Of a stretch of DNA of 64,000 nucleotides, positions 56,599 through 64,000 are shown one piece after another. The DNA is from Marinobacter bohaiensis (lineage in GTDB: Bacteria; Pseudomonadota; Gammaproteobacteria; Pseudomonadales; Oleiphilaceae). The position numbers and the translations under genes were made by a program. Location: the NCBI RefSeq assembly GCF_003258515.1, contig NZ_QGEH01000004.1, positions 1-64,000 of the forward strand, in the 5' to 3' direction. Each line of letters starts with the position of its first letter. Position 1 is the stretch's first letter. The notes beneath the pieces were generated by a model, which saw nothing but the letters and a program-made list of their open reading frames with translations, searched no databases and was not told where the DNA came from.

Positions 56599-57849
56599 TT
56601 ACGGAATCCGCTGGTCGATGACCACCGGCACCGTCTGCCCGTCGTAGCTGTCCAGCACGATCGCCTGTTCGCTGGCGCCTTGCCAGTCACCGCTTTGGGG
56701 AACCGCCTCGCCGGACGGCGACAGACGGGCGGAAACGGTCACTTCGGCGGCCGAAGACAGTGTATTGCCCGGCATCATCGCCATGCTGTCGTCGAGGGTC
56801 AGGGTCACCGGCAACCGGGCGGCGGATAAACGCGCCACCGCCAGCGGCACCTTGGGACCGTCCGCGTTCTGGGCGAACACGAACAGCGCCGTATCCGGCG
56901 CCACCTGATCACGCAGGGACTCGGCCAGCGACACCTGAACTTTCAATTGCACGGGCATCACCCCGGCCGGCACCGGCTCACCCAGCCGTCGGTAGGCTTC
57001 CGCCACACCCTGGCGGATCGACGGCAGCTGCGGGTGATCCGGAGCCACGTCCATGATGCGCTCCCAATACTCGATCGCCTGGCGATAGTTCTGGGCCTCG
57101 AACGCATTGATGCCCAGCAGACCCAGGGCGTTGACTTCATCCGGGTTACGCTCGCGGGCCTTGTCGATGGCAGCCGTCACCGATTCATTCATCGCCCCCT
57201 GGCTTTGGAAATAACGCGCCTGGGCCACCAGGCCCCAGGCGGTGGCCGCCTGCCGGGTGGCGCTCTCCACCTGCCCGGCCAGCTGCTGATAGGCCCAGGC
57301 GGCGTCGTCATACTGCTCCAGATTCATATAGGTCCGCCCGAGCATGGCCCAGCCTTCCAGGTTGTCCGGCTGTTCCAGCAGGCGGGCCCGCAACTGCTCG
57401 GCCAGGGCGGCCATTTCCTGGCTGCCAGCCTGGTCCACCTGCTCCATGGCGCGCATGGTCCGGTACTGCTCCAGCTGTTCGATACCGCCCCAGTCGTCGT
57501 ACAGCCACAGGGACACCGCCGGCACCGCTATCACGGCCACCAGCGTCACCGCCAGCGCCGACTTGCGGCCGTCCAGGCGGCCCACTCGCTGACTACCGGA
57601 ACGGCCCACATCGTCCACGACACTGCCGGACAGTTCGTCCTTCATCTGGCGATAGGTCTCATCGTCCAGCACGCCGGCGTCCCTTTCGGCTTCAAGCTCC
57701 GCCAGGCGGGAGCGGTAGGCCATCAGGTTCTGGTGGCGGATATCGTTGACGTCATCACGATCCGGTCGGTGAAAAAACAGAGGGTAGAGCACGAACACCA
57801 GGGCCAGCCCGATCAGGGTCGCCAGGGTCAGCCAGAAAGGCATTGTCAT
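56599..57849 (-). CDS. ccmI: Cytochrome c biogenesis protein CcmI
   Basis: A 416-aa protein with two membrane helices at the N-terminus (one at about residues 5-25, one near 105-120, MTMPFWLTLATLIGLALVF), then a periplasmic TPR domain (GWAMLGRTYMNLEQYDDAAW, EVNALGLLGINAFEAQNYRQ). CcmI holds apocytochrome c for haem attachment by CcmF/H. Last gene of the ccm operon, 45 bp after ccmH. Confidence 0.92.
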   Translation of the reverse strand: MTMPFWLTLATLIGLALVFVLYPLFFHRPDRDDVNDIRHQNLMAYRSRLAELEAERDAGVLDDETYRQMKDELSGSVVDDVGRSGSQRVGRLDGRKSALAVTLVAVIAVPAVSLWLYDDWGGIEQLEQYRTMRAMEQVDQAGSQEMAALAEQLRARLLEQPDNLEGWAMLGRTYMNLEQYDDAAWAYQQLAGQVESATRQAATAWGLVAQARYFQSQGAMNESVTAAIDKARERNPDEVNALGLLGINAFEAQNYRQAIEYWERIMDVAPDHPQLPSIRQGVAEAYRRLGEPVPAGVMPVQLKVQVSLAESLRDQVAPDTALFVFAQNADGPKVPLAVARLSAARLPVTLTLDDSMAMMPGNTLSSAAEVTVSARLSPSGEAVPQSGDWQGASEQAIVLDSYDGQTVPVVIDQRIP

Positions 57850-57894
57850 AGGGTTGGAACCATGTCGTAAAGAGTATCCATCAGGCCGGAATCG

Positions 57895-58395
57895 CTAACG
57901 CGGCTGACGCGGCGAGTCGGTGTCACTGTCTTCGTCCAGCCAGGCGTCCAGACGCGCCCGCTCCTGCTCGCTGATCGGCGAGTCGCGTCCAGGGCCTGCC
58001 GAACGTGACCGGCGCACCACGAGGAACACCGCCAGCAGACCGATCAGCACCACAATCAGCGGTGTCAGCCAGAGCAGCACCGTGCGCGGTTCGAATTCGG
58101 GCCGATAGCGGACAAATTCGCCGAAGCGGCCGGTCATGGCCTCCATGATGGCCTCGTTGCTCTCGCCGGCCTGCACCAACCGGTGCACCTCGGCGCGCAT
58201 GTCCGAAGCGATCGGCGCGTTGGAATCGGCGATGCTCTGGTTCTGGCACTTGGGGCAACGCAGTTCGCGGGTCAGGGTTTCGAAACGCTGGCGATCCTGG
58301 GCGGAATCCAGCGGGTAGGTGTCATCGGCGGCCTGGACGGCGGCCGAGAAGCCCACCAGGCAGCCGATAAGACTCAGTAGCAACAGCGCGCGCAC
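57895..58395 (-). CDS. ccmH: Cytochrome c maturation thiol-disulfide protein CcmH
   Basis: A 166-aa inner-membrane protein with a signal/anchor segment, the redox motif LRCPKCQNQSI (Cys47 and Cys50) and a second membrane helix (LTPLIVVLIGLLAVFLVV) near residue 115. It reduces apocytochrome c cysteines for haem ligation together with CcmG. Starts with GTG directly after the ccmG stop. Confidence 0.94.
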   Translation of the reverse strand: MRALLLLSLIGCLVGFSAAVQAADDTYPLDSAQDRQRFETLTRELRCPKCQNQSIADSNAPIASDMRAEVHRLVQAGESNEAIMEAMTGRFGEFVRYRPEFEPRTVLLWLTPLIVVLIGLLAVFLVVRRSRSAGPGRDSPISEQERARLDAWLDEDSDTDSPRQPR

Positions 58396-58932
58396 TCAAC
58401 CCTCCTTCCGATACTGGTCGACCAACGGCTTCAACTCTTCGCGCCAGACCTTGTCGTCCACCACGCCCACATGGCGGTAACGCACGATACCGTCGCCGTC
58501 GATGACGTAGGTTTCCGGCGCGCCATAGACGCCCAGGTCGAAGCCGAACTTGCCCTGGGGATCGAACAGGATCCGCTCGTAAGGGTTGCCGAGTTTCTGC
58601 AGCCAGTCGATGGCCGCGTCCCGGTTGTCCTTGTAGTTCAGACCGAGGATGGTCACGCCCTCCTCCCGGGCCAGCCGGACCAGCTCCGGATGCTCCACCC
58701 GGCAGGACGGACACCAGGTGCCCCACACATTGAGCAGGACCACCCCCTCACGGAACACGTCACCCTGGTAGTGGGTGTCCGGATCCTGCAGGGATGCCAG
58801 GTCAAACGCCGGCACCGGCTTGCCGATCAGAGCGGACGCCAGGGTGCTGTTGTCCTTGCCAATGCCGGAGAACAGCACCACCCCGAGGGCCACCGCCAGG
58901 AGTAACGGGATGAACAGCAACAGACGCTTCAC
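58396..58932 (-). CDS. ccmG: Thiol:disulfide interchange protein CcmG (DsbE)
   Basis: A 178-aa membrane-anchored thioredoxin-fold protein with the active site WCPSC (Cys74, Cys77; WGTWCPSCRVEHP) and the cis-proline region GAPETYVID. It passes electrons to CcmH/apocytochrome c. Starts with GTG overlapping the ccmF stop (GTGA). Confidence 0.94.
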   Translation of the reverse strand: MKRLLLFIPLLLAVALGVVLFSGIGKDNSTLASALIGKPVPAFDLASLQDPDTHYQGDVFREGVVLLNVWGTWCPSCRVEHPELVRLAREEGVTILGLNYKDNRDAAIDWLQKLGNPYERILFDPQGKFGFDLGVYGAPETYVIDGDGIVRYRHVGVVDDKVWREELKPLVDQYRKEG

Positions 58933-60932
58933 GATGCACTCTCCGCGGGATTCTCGGTAACGGGCTTGTGGGCGTCCGGCGTCGGCGCTTTCGATGGCCG
59001 CTTGACCGGAATCCGGTAACGCCGGTCGGCTATGGCCAGGGCACCGCCGAGGGCCATGAAAATCGCCCCCAGCCAGACCCAGCGCACCAGCGGCTTGTAC
59101 TGGACGCGCACGGCCCAGGCCCGCTCGCCCACCGGCTCGCCCAGGGCCACGAACAAGTCACGGAACAGGCCGGCGTCGATGCCGGCCTCGGTCATGACGT
59201 TGCGCTGGACCTTGTACATCCGCTTCTCCGGGTACAGCGTCGCGACCGGGTCACCGTCGCGGGTAATCTCGAAGCGCCCGCGCTCGGCGCTGTAGTTGGG
59301 ACCTTCGTGATGGGACAGGCTGTCGAAGCGGTACACCAGGCTCCCCATGGTCAGGGTGTCGCCGGGCTCCATGCGCACGTCCCGCTCGACGCCGTAGTTG
59401 GTCACCACCGTCGCGCCGGCCAGGATAATGGCCATGCCCAGATGCCCGAGCACCATGCCGTAGTAGCTGCGGGTCAGTCGCCTCAGGCCGTGCAGACGCC
59501 CCTTGCGGGATGCCGCGCGGCTCCACAGGTCGCGCAGGGTCGCCACCGCCACCCAGGCGGCGGCAAAGCAGCCGGCGAAAGCCCAGGGCTCCAGGCCACC
59601 CAACCAGAGCGGCACGATCACCGCCAGCAGCAGACTCACCGCCGCCGGCCACAGCAACTGACGCCCCAGCCACCCGCCGTCGGTTTTCTTCCAGCGGGAG
59701 AAGATTCCCGCGCCCAGCAACAGGGCCACGGCGATGGCCACCGGACTGAAGGTCAGGTCGAAGAAGGGTTTGCCCACCGACAGGGTCCCGGCGCCCAGGT
59801 AGTCCAGCACCAGCGGATACAGGGTACCGACCAGCACCAGCAGCATCGCCGCCATCAGCAGAACGTTGTTGAGCAGCAGGAAGATCTCCCGCGACAGGGA
59901 GCCGTAGCGCACCCGGCTGTGCACCACGGGCGCGCGGAACGCGTAGAGGGTCAGCGAACCGATGACGGTCACCGCCAGCAGACCGATCAGGAACTGGCCG
60001 CGCGCCGGGTCCGACGCAAAGGCGTGGACCGACGTGAGCACACCGGAGCGAACCAGGAAAGCCCCCAGCAGACTCAGCGCAAACGTAATAATGGCCAGCA
60101 ACACGGTCCAGCTCTTGAACACGCCGCGTTTTTCCGTCACTGCCAGCGAGTGCATCAGCGCGGTGCCCGCCAGCCACGGCAGCAAAGAGGCGTTTTCCAC
60201 CGGATCCCAGAACCACCAGCCGCCCCAGCCCAGTTCGTAATAGGCCCACCAACTGCCCAGGGCGATGCCGATGGACAGGAAGCACCAGGCGACGGTGGTC
60301 CAGGGTCTTGACCAGCGCGCCCAGGCGGCGTCCATCCGGCCATTGATCAGCGCGGCGATGGAGAAGGCGAAAGCCACCGAGAAGCCCACGTAGCCCATGT
60401 ACAGCATGGGCGGGTGCACCACCAGGCCAAAATCCTGCAGCAGCGGATTGAGATCGGCGCCGTCCGCCGGCACGTTCGGCAACAGGCGCTCGAACGGATT
60501 CGACGTCAGCAGGATAAACAGCAGGAAGGCGACGCTGACGATGCCCATGATCGACAGCACCTGGGCCACCAGATCGCTGGGCAGGCGACGGCTGAAGGCC
60601 GCGACCGCGACCGTCCAGCCAGCAAGGATCAGGATCCACAGCAGCAACGAGCCCTCGTGGCTGCCCCACACGGCACTGAACTTGAAGTACCAGGGCAGCA
60701 GGCTGTTGCTGTTGTTGGCCACGTAGGCCACGGAGAAATCGTCGGTGACAAAGGCGTAGGTCAGTGCCGCAAAGGCGATGGCCACGAAGACGAACTGACC
60801 GCTGGCCAACGGACGCGCAAACGCCTGCAGGGACGCGCGCCCGGTGAGCGAACCCACAATCGGCACCACGGCCAGCAACAGCGAGAGCATCAACGCCAGA
60901 ATCAGGGCGAAATGTCCAAACTCGGGAACCAT
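58929..60932 (-). CDS. ccmF: Cytochrome c haem lyase subunit CcmF
   Basis: A 667-aa membrane protein of about 15 helices that ligates haem to apocytochrome c. The tryptophan-rich WWD domain (ELGWGGWWFWDPVENAS) and the nearby histidine-containing loops are visible. The ATG at 60932 has a GGAGAGG site; the frame could also begin at a TTG 12 bases upstream. Overlaps ccmG by four bases. Confidence 0.95.
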   Translation of the reverse strand: MVPEFGHFALILALMLSLLLAVVPIVGSLTGRASLQAFARPLASGQFVFVAIAFAALTYAFVTDDFSVAYVANNSNSLLPWYFKFSAVWGSHEGSLLLWILILAGWTVAVAAFSRRLPSDLVAQVLSIMGIVSVAFLLFILLTSNPFERLLPNVPADGADLNPLLQDFGLVVHPPMLYMGYVGFSVAFAFSIAALINGRMDAAWARWSRPWTTVAWCFLSIGIALGSWWAYYELGWGGWWFWDPVENASLLPWLAGTALMHSLAVTEKRGVFKSWTVLLAIITFALSLLGAFLVRSGVLTSVHAFASDPARGQFLIGLLAVTVIGSLTLYAFRAPVVHSRVRYGSLSREIFLLLNNVLLMAAMLLVLVGTLYPLVLDYLGAGTLSVGKPFFDLTFSPVAIAVALLLGAGIFSRWKKTDGGWLGRQLLWPAAVSLLLAVIVPLWLGGLEPWAFAGCFAAAWVAVATLRDLWSRAASRKGRLHGLRRLTRSYYGMVLGHLGMAIILAGATVVTNYGVERDVRMEPGDTLTMGSLVYRFDSLSHHEGPNYSAERGRFEITRDGDPVATLYPEKRMYKVQRNVMTEAGIDAGLFRDLFVALGEPVGERAWAVRVQYKPLVRWVWLGAIFMALGGALAIADRRYRIPVKRPSKAPTPDAHKPVTENPAESAS

Positions 60933-60950
60933 CAACCTCTCCAATCGCGA

Positions 60951-61424
60951 TCAGTTAACGCCATCGGCGGTGTCCGGGGACTCCACCGTGACCCGTTCAC
61001 CCCCCTTCTCTTTCATGGAGCGGGCGACTTCCGGGGGCATGTAATTCTCGTCGTGCTTGGCCAGCACCTCGTCGGCGACAAACACGCCATCGTTGCGCAT
61101 GCGGCCGGTAGCCACCACGCCCTGCTCCTCGCCGAACAGATCCGGCAGGATGCCGGTGTACTCCATGGGCACGGAGGACTGGAAATCCGTGACCCGGAAA
61201 CGGACCCGCAGACTGTCCAGGTCCCGCTGCACACTGCCCTTCTCCACCATACCGCCGGCCCGGATACTGACATCGACCGGCGCCTCGCCGGCGGCAATCT
61301 GGCTGGGGTCGTAGAACAGGTTGATGTTCTGGCGGAACGCGTAGGTGGTCAGCCCCACCGCCACGCCCAGGCCAACCAGCAGGAACACCACAATGGTCAG
61401 GCGTCGTTTACGGACAGGATGCAT
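60951..61424 (-). CDS. ccmE: Haem chaperone CcmE
   Basis: A 157-aa periplasmic haem carrier with one N-terminal membrane anchor and a beta-barrel. The haem-binding histidine is His124 in [12 protein letters not shown], with Tyr128 four residues on, as in the family. Its ATG overlaps the ccmD stop. Confidence 0.96.
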   Translation of the reverse strand: MHPVRKRRLTIVVFLLVGLGVAVGLTTYAFRQNINLFYDPSQIAAGEAPVDVSIRAGGMVEKGSVQRDLDSLRVRFRVTDFQSSVPMEYTGILPDLFGEEQGVVATGRMRNDGVFVADEVLAKHDENYMPPEVARSMKEKGGERVTVESPDTADGVN

Positions 61425-61672
61425 CAGGCAGTACTCTTCTCGGATCCACGATTTACACCGTTCTCTCTATCGGCAGGGCTCAGATCTTTGCCAGGCCCCT
61501 GACGCCGGGCCAGACGCTGTTGCCAGCGCTGGCGCTGAATGACCCGCCGCCGCTGGCCCACCGAGGCCGACACCAGCACCACCAGAGCCAGCAGGAACAC
61601 GCCATAGCACGTCCACACGTAAGGGCCGTGCCCGCCCATGCTCCAGAATGCCTGCCAGGAATCAAACGCCAT
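61424..61672 (-). CDS. ccmD: Haem exporter subunit CcmD
   Basis: An 82-aa protein with one membrane helix ([20 protein letters not shown]) and a basic tail with an [10 protein letters not shown] segment. It binds the CcmABC complex and helps release haem-bound CcmE. Small size and position identify it. Starts 12 bp after the ccmC stop. Confidence 0.88.
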   Translation of the reverse strand: MAFDSWQAFWSMGGHGPYVWTCYGVFLLALVVLVSASVGQRRRVIQRQRWQQRLARRQGPGKDLSPADRENGVNRGSEKSTA

Positions 61673-61683
61673 CGTCTCCTACC

Positions 61684-62424
61684 TCACACGTCGCTCTGCA
61701 CCAGAGCCTGTACCCAGCGCGATCGGCGCTCGCGGAACAGAATCTCGGTTTTCATCCGGTAGCAGGCCAGCCAGCCAAACAGCAGGTACAGGCCCAGGAT
61801 GGACAACACCAGCGGCACCCACATTTCCGGCGGCATGCTGGGTTTCTCGGTCAGCTTCAGGGTGGCCGGCTGGTGCAGCGTGTTCCACCATTCCACCGAA
61901 TACTTGATGATGGGAATGTTCACCACCCCCACCAACACCAGCACCGCGACCGCCCGCGCAGACGATTTCTCATCGGCGATGGCGTTGCCCAGGGCGATCA
62001 CACCGAAATACAGGAACAGCAGGATCAGCATGGACGTCAGGCGGGCGTCCCAGATCCACCAGGTGCCCCAGGTGGGCTTGCCCCAGACAGCGCCGGTAAA
62101 CAGCGCCAGGAAGGTGATAACGGCCCCCACCGGCGCCACCGCCCTGACGAACACGTCCGCCAGTTTCATACGCCACACCAGCGTGACCAGCGCGGCCACC
62201 GCCATCATGACGTAGGCGGCCTGGGCCAGGAAGGCGGTCGGCACGTGAATAAAAATGATGCGGTAGCTGTTGCCCTGCAGGTAATCCGCCGGTGCAAACC
62301 CCAGCCCCCACACGATACCGGTGGCCATCAACGCCAGCCCGCTCACCAGGAACCACGGCATCAGGCGCCCGGCGATGCCGTAAAACCATTTGGGCGACCC
62401 GAGCTTATGAAACCACTGCCACAT
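61684..62424 (-). CDS. ccmC: Haem exporter protein CcmC
   Basis: A 246-aa six-helix protein with the tryptophan-rich WGTWWIWDARLTS motif, which presents haem to CcmE. Conserved histidines in the periplasmic loops are present (HVPTAFLAQ and EWWNTLHQP). In operon between ccmB and ccmD. Confidence 0.95.
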   Translation of the reverse strand: MWQWFHKLGSPKWFYGIAGRLMPWFLVSGLALMATGIVWGLGFAPADYLQGNSYRIIFIHVPTAFLAQAAYVMMAVAALVTLVWRMKLADVFVRAVAPVGAVITFLALFTGAVWGKPTWGTWWIWDARLTSMLILLFLYFGVIALGNAIADEKSSARAVAVLVLVGVVNIPIIKYSVEWWNTLHQPATLKLTEKPSMPPEMWVPLVLSILGLYLLFGWLACYRMKTEILFRERRSRWVQALVQSDV

Positions 62425-62439
62425 CGATGACGCCTCCGC

Positions 62440-63168
62440 TCAACCGTTAGAAACACTGATTCGCAGCGCCGCCGCCGTGGCGAAAGGCGCGCAGGTCAGA
62501 GCCAGCACCAGCATCGCGCCCAGCAAGGCCAGGTGCGGGGTCACCGGCATCCCGTCGCGTGCCGCCATCACGGCACCGGTTCCGAAGATCAGCACGGGAA
62601 TGTAAAGGGGGATGATCAACAGCGACAGGAGTATTCCGGCCGATCGCAGGCCCAGGGTCAGTGCCGCGCCGATGGCCCCGACGAAACTGAGCACGGGTGT
62701 GCCGACCAGCAGGGTTAGACAAAGCACGCCGATCGAGTTCCCGTCCAGTTGCAGCATCAGGCCCAGCAGCGGCGCCATCAGGAGCAACGGCAGCCCGGTG
62801 ACCAGCCAGTGAGCGAACACCTTGGCCAGCACCAGCAGGTAGAGGGGCTGAGGCTGCAGCAGCATCTGTTCCAGCACGCCCTCCTCGAAGTCATGCCGGA
62901 ACAGGTGATCCAGCGACAGCAGCGTCGCCAGCAACGCCGCCACCCAGAGGATGCCGCCGCCGGCCTCCTGCAGGAAGCTGCGCTCGGGACTCACGCCCAG
63001 GGGAAACAGCGACACCACCATCAGGAAGAAAAGCAGCGGGTTGAACAGGTCCTGCCGCTGGCGCAGGCTGGCCAGCAGGTCGCGGCGGATCAACGCCAGA
63101 CAGGCCGGCAGCACGGGAACGCCGGCCTGGGACGGCGCCAGCCTGGGCAGTCGCTGCATGGCTGTCAC
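62440..63168 (-). CDS. ccmB: Haem exporter permease CcmB
   Basis: A 242-aa membrane protein with six hydrophobic segments and the CcmB pattern (PLLFFLMVVSLFPLGV, LLATLLSLDHLFRHDFEEG). It forms the CcmAB ABC-type unit. The GTG start at 63168 overlaps the ccmA stop by four bases; an ATG at 63159 is an alternative. Confidence 0.93.
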   Translation of the reverse strand: MTAMQRLPRLAPSQAGVPVLPACLALIRRDLLASLRQRQDLFNPLLFFLMVVSLFPLGVSPERSFLQEAGGGILWVAALLATLLSLDHLFRHDFEEGVLEQMLLQPQPLYLLVLAKVFAHWLVTGLPLLLMAPLLGLMLQLDGNSIGVLCLTLLVGTPVLSFVGAIGAALTLGLRSAGILLSLLIIPLYIPVLIFGTGAVMAARDGMPVTPHLALLGAMLVLALTCAPFATAAALRISVSNG

Positions 63169-63809
63169 GACAGCACCTCTTCGCCGGCATAGTCCCGCAG
63201 GTCCAGGGTGCGCATGTCGGCCAGGTCCGGCTCGTGATGGGTGGTCAATACGATAGCGCCACCGGCGGCGGCGCGCCTGGCAAGCAGTTTTTCAAGGGCA
63301 GCGACGCCGTCACGATCGATCGCGGTAAAGGCCTCGTCCAGAATCCACAGGGGAGCGTTGGACAGGTACAGTCGCGCCAGCGCCACCCGACGCTGCTGCC
63401 CGGCGGAAAGATGGTGACAGGGCACGTGACTGAAAGCGAACAGACCCACCGCGTCCAGTGCCTGCTCACGTTGCTCGGCGCCGATGTCCGGTTCGGCGGC
63501 GGTCTGGGCTCGCAGGTTCTCCAGCGGTGTGAGCAGCGGTTTGATGCCGGGGCGGTGTCCGATGTAGAGCAGGTTGCGCAGGAAGTGCTCGCGAACCCGG
63601 TGCCGCGGCTCGCCGCACCAGTGGATCTCGCCGTCGAAACCGGCGTGCAACCCCGCCAGGATTCGCAACAGGGTGGTTTTGCCGGCGCCGTTGGGCCCGG
63701 CAATGCGCACCATCTGGCCCGGTGCGATCGCCAGGTCGAGGCCGCTGAACAGGAGGCGTTCATCGCGCTCGCAGGCGAGGCCGGTTGCTGTCAGGAAAGG
63801 TAAAGCCAT
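63165..63809 (-). CDS. ccmA: Haem exporter ATP-binding protein CcmA
   Basis: A 214-aa ABC ATPase. Walker A GPNGAGKTTLLRIL, signature LSAGQQRRVALARL and Walker B LWILDEAF are all present, followed by the switch histidine (TTHHEPDL). First gene of the ccm operon; its ATP use drives release of holo-CcmE. Confidence 0.95.
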   Translation of the reverse strand: MALPFLTATGLACERDERLLFSGLDLAIAPGQMVRIAGPNGAGKTTLLRILAGLHAGFDGEIHWCGEPRHRVREHFLRNLLYIGHRPGIKPLLTPLENLRAQTAAEPDIGAEQREQALDAVGLFAFSHVPCHHLSAGQQRRVALARLYLSNAPLWILDEAFTAIDRDGVAALEKLLARRAAAGGAIVLTTHHEPDLADMRTLDLRDYAGEEVLS

Positions 63810-64000
63810 CAGGAGCCCAGGTCGGCGTGAGGAATCGATGCCAGCCCGCGTGCGGTGTCCTCATGCGTCAACGGATGCACGTTCGAACACCGCCCTGGCG
63901 GAAAAGGCCGACCGTCCGCGCGACCACCGTTCTTTTTTCGTGCTTTGAAGTCGATCAGCCGCCGCCGGTCGCCTCGCACTGTTCAATGTATGGGTGCTTC
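63810..64000. other. Right edge, upstream of ccmA
   Basis: About 190 bp. I see no gene and no clear promoter elements. It likely contains the ccm operon promoter. Confidence 0.4.

Overview
The window is G+C-rich bacterial chromosomal DNA, densely coded on both strands. I see no insertion sequences, phage genes, CRISPR arrays or tRNA/rRNA genes inside it. The gene content (PurT, the large PurL, MltF, Prc, ExoI, the 180-kDa-class NAD-glutamate dehydrogenase, a complete ccmABCDEFGHI operon, a MoxR/Bat operon, nickel superoxide dismutase and a Tct tricarboxylate system) points to a marine or halophilic gammaproteobacterium. Marinobacter or a relative is my best guess; this is inference from gene content, not from a search.

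Layout. 1-296: three tandem sigma70 promoters on the minus strand firing off the left edge, probably into a stable-RNA operon. 297-3863: purT, DUF1289, gamma-carbonic anhydrase, two Nudix hydrolases and a NIF3-like protein. 3864-4462: an unusual non-coding segment with four DnaA boxes, a consensus IHF site and four strong inverted repeats. 4463-14140: purL, mltF, an orphan recX, a large DUF349 protein and a ComFB-like protein. 14389-20240: a beta-oxidation pair (thiolase plus bifunctional hydratase/dehydrogenase) and the periplasmic protease Prc. 20283-23277: an XRE-like regulator, then a Fur-box-preceded operon of a small helical-repeat protein, NiSOD (sodN), its processing peptidase (sodX) and a HupE/UreJ nickel permease. 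23362-30668: tctCBA plus an AbrB-type membrane protein, divergent from a TctD/TctE-like two-component system and an extra periplasmic binding protein. 30759-41040: a small acidic protein, a zevAB-like metal transporter with a Zur-like operator, a methyltransferase, a cupin, a DUF1254/DUF1214 protein, an alcohol dehydrogenase, a D-lactate dehydrogenase gene broken by an in-frame amber codon directly after the catalytic His, a putative outer-membrane barrel, exonuclease I and an exported protein. 41419-49135: a REC-CheC protein coupled to a diguanylate cyclase, beta-carbonic anhydrase and NAD-glutamate dehydrogenase. 49505-56515: moxR-DUF58-DUF4381-batA-batBC-batD. 56599-63809: the System I cytochrome c maturation operon, read leftward from ccmA to ccmI.

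How it fits together. Metal economy recurs: a Fur-like site precedes the NiSOD and nickel-uptake genes, and a Zur-like site precedes zevAB. The least explained DNA is 3864-4462, the segment between the NIF3-like gene and purL. Its DnaA/IHF arrangement resembles the accessory DnaA-regulatory loci (datA/DARS type) known in Escherichia coli, and its hairpin series has no obvious function.
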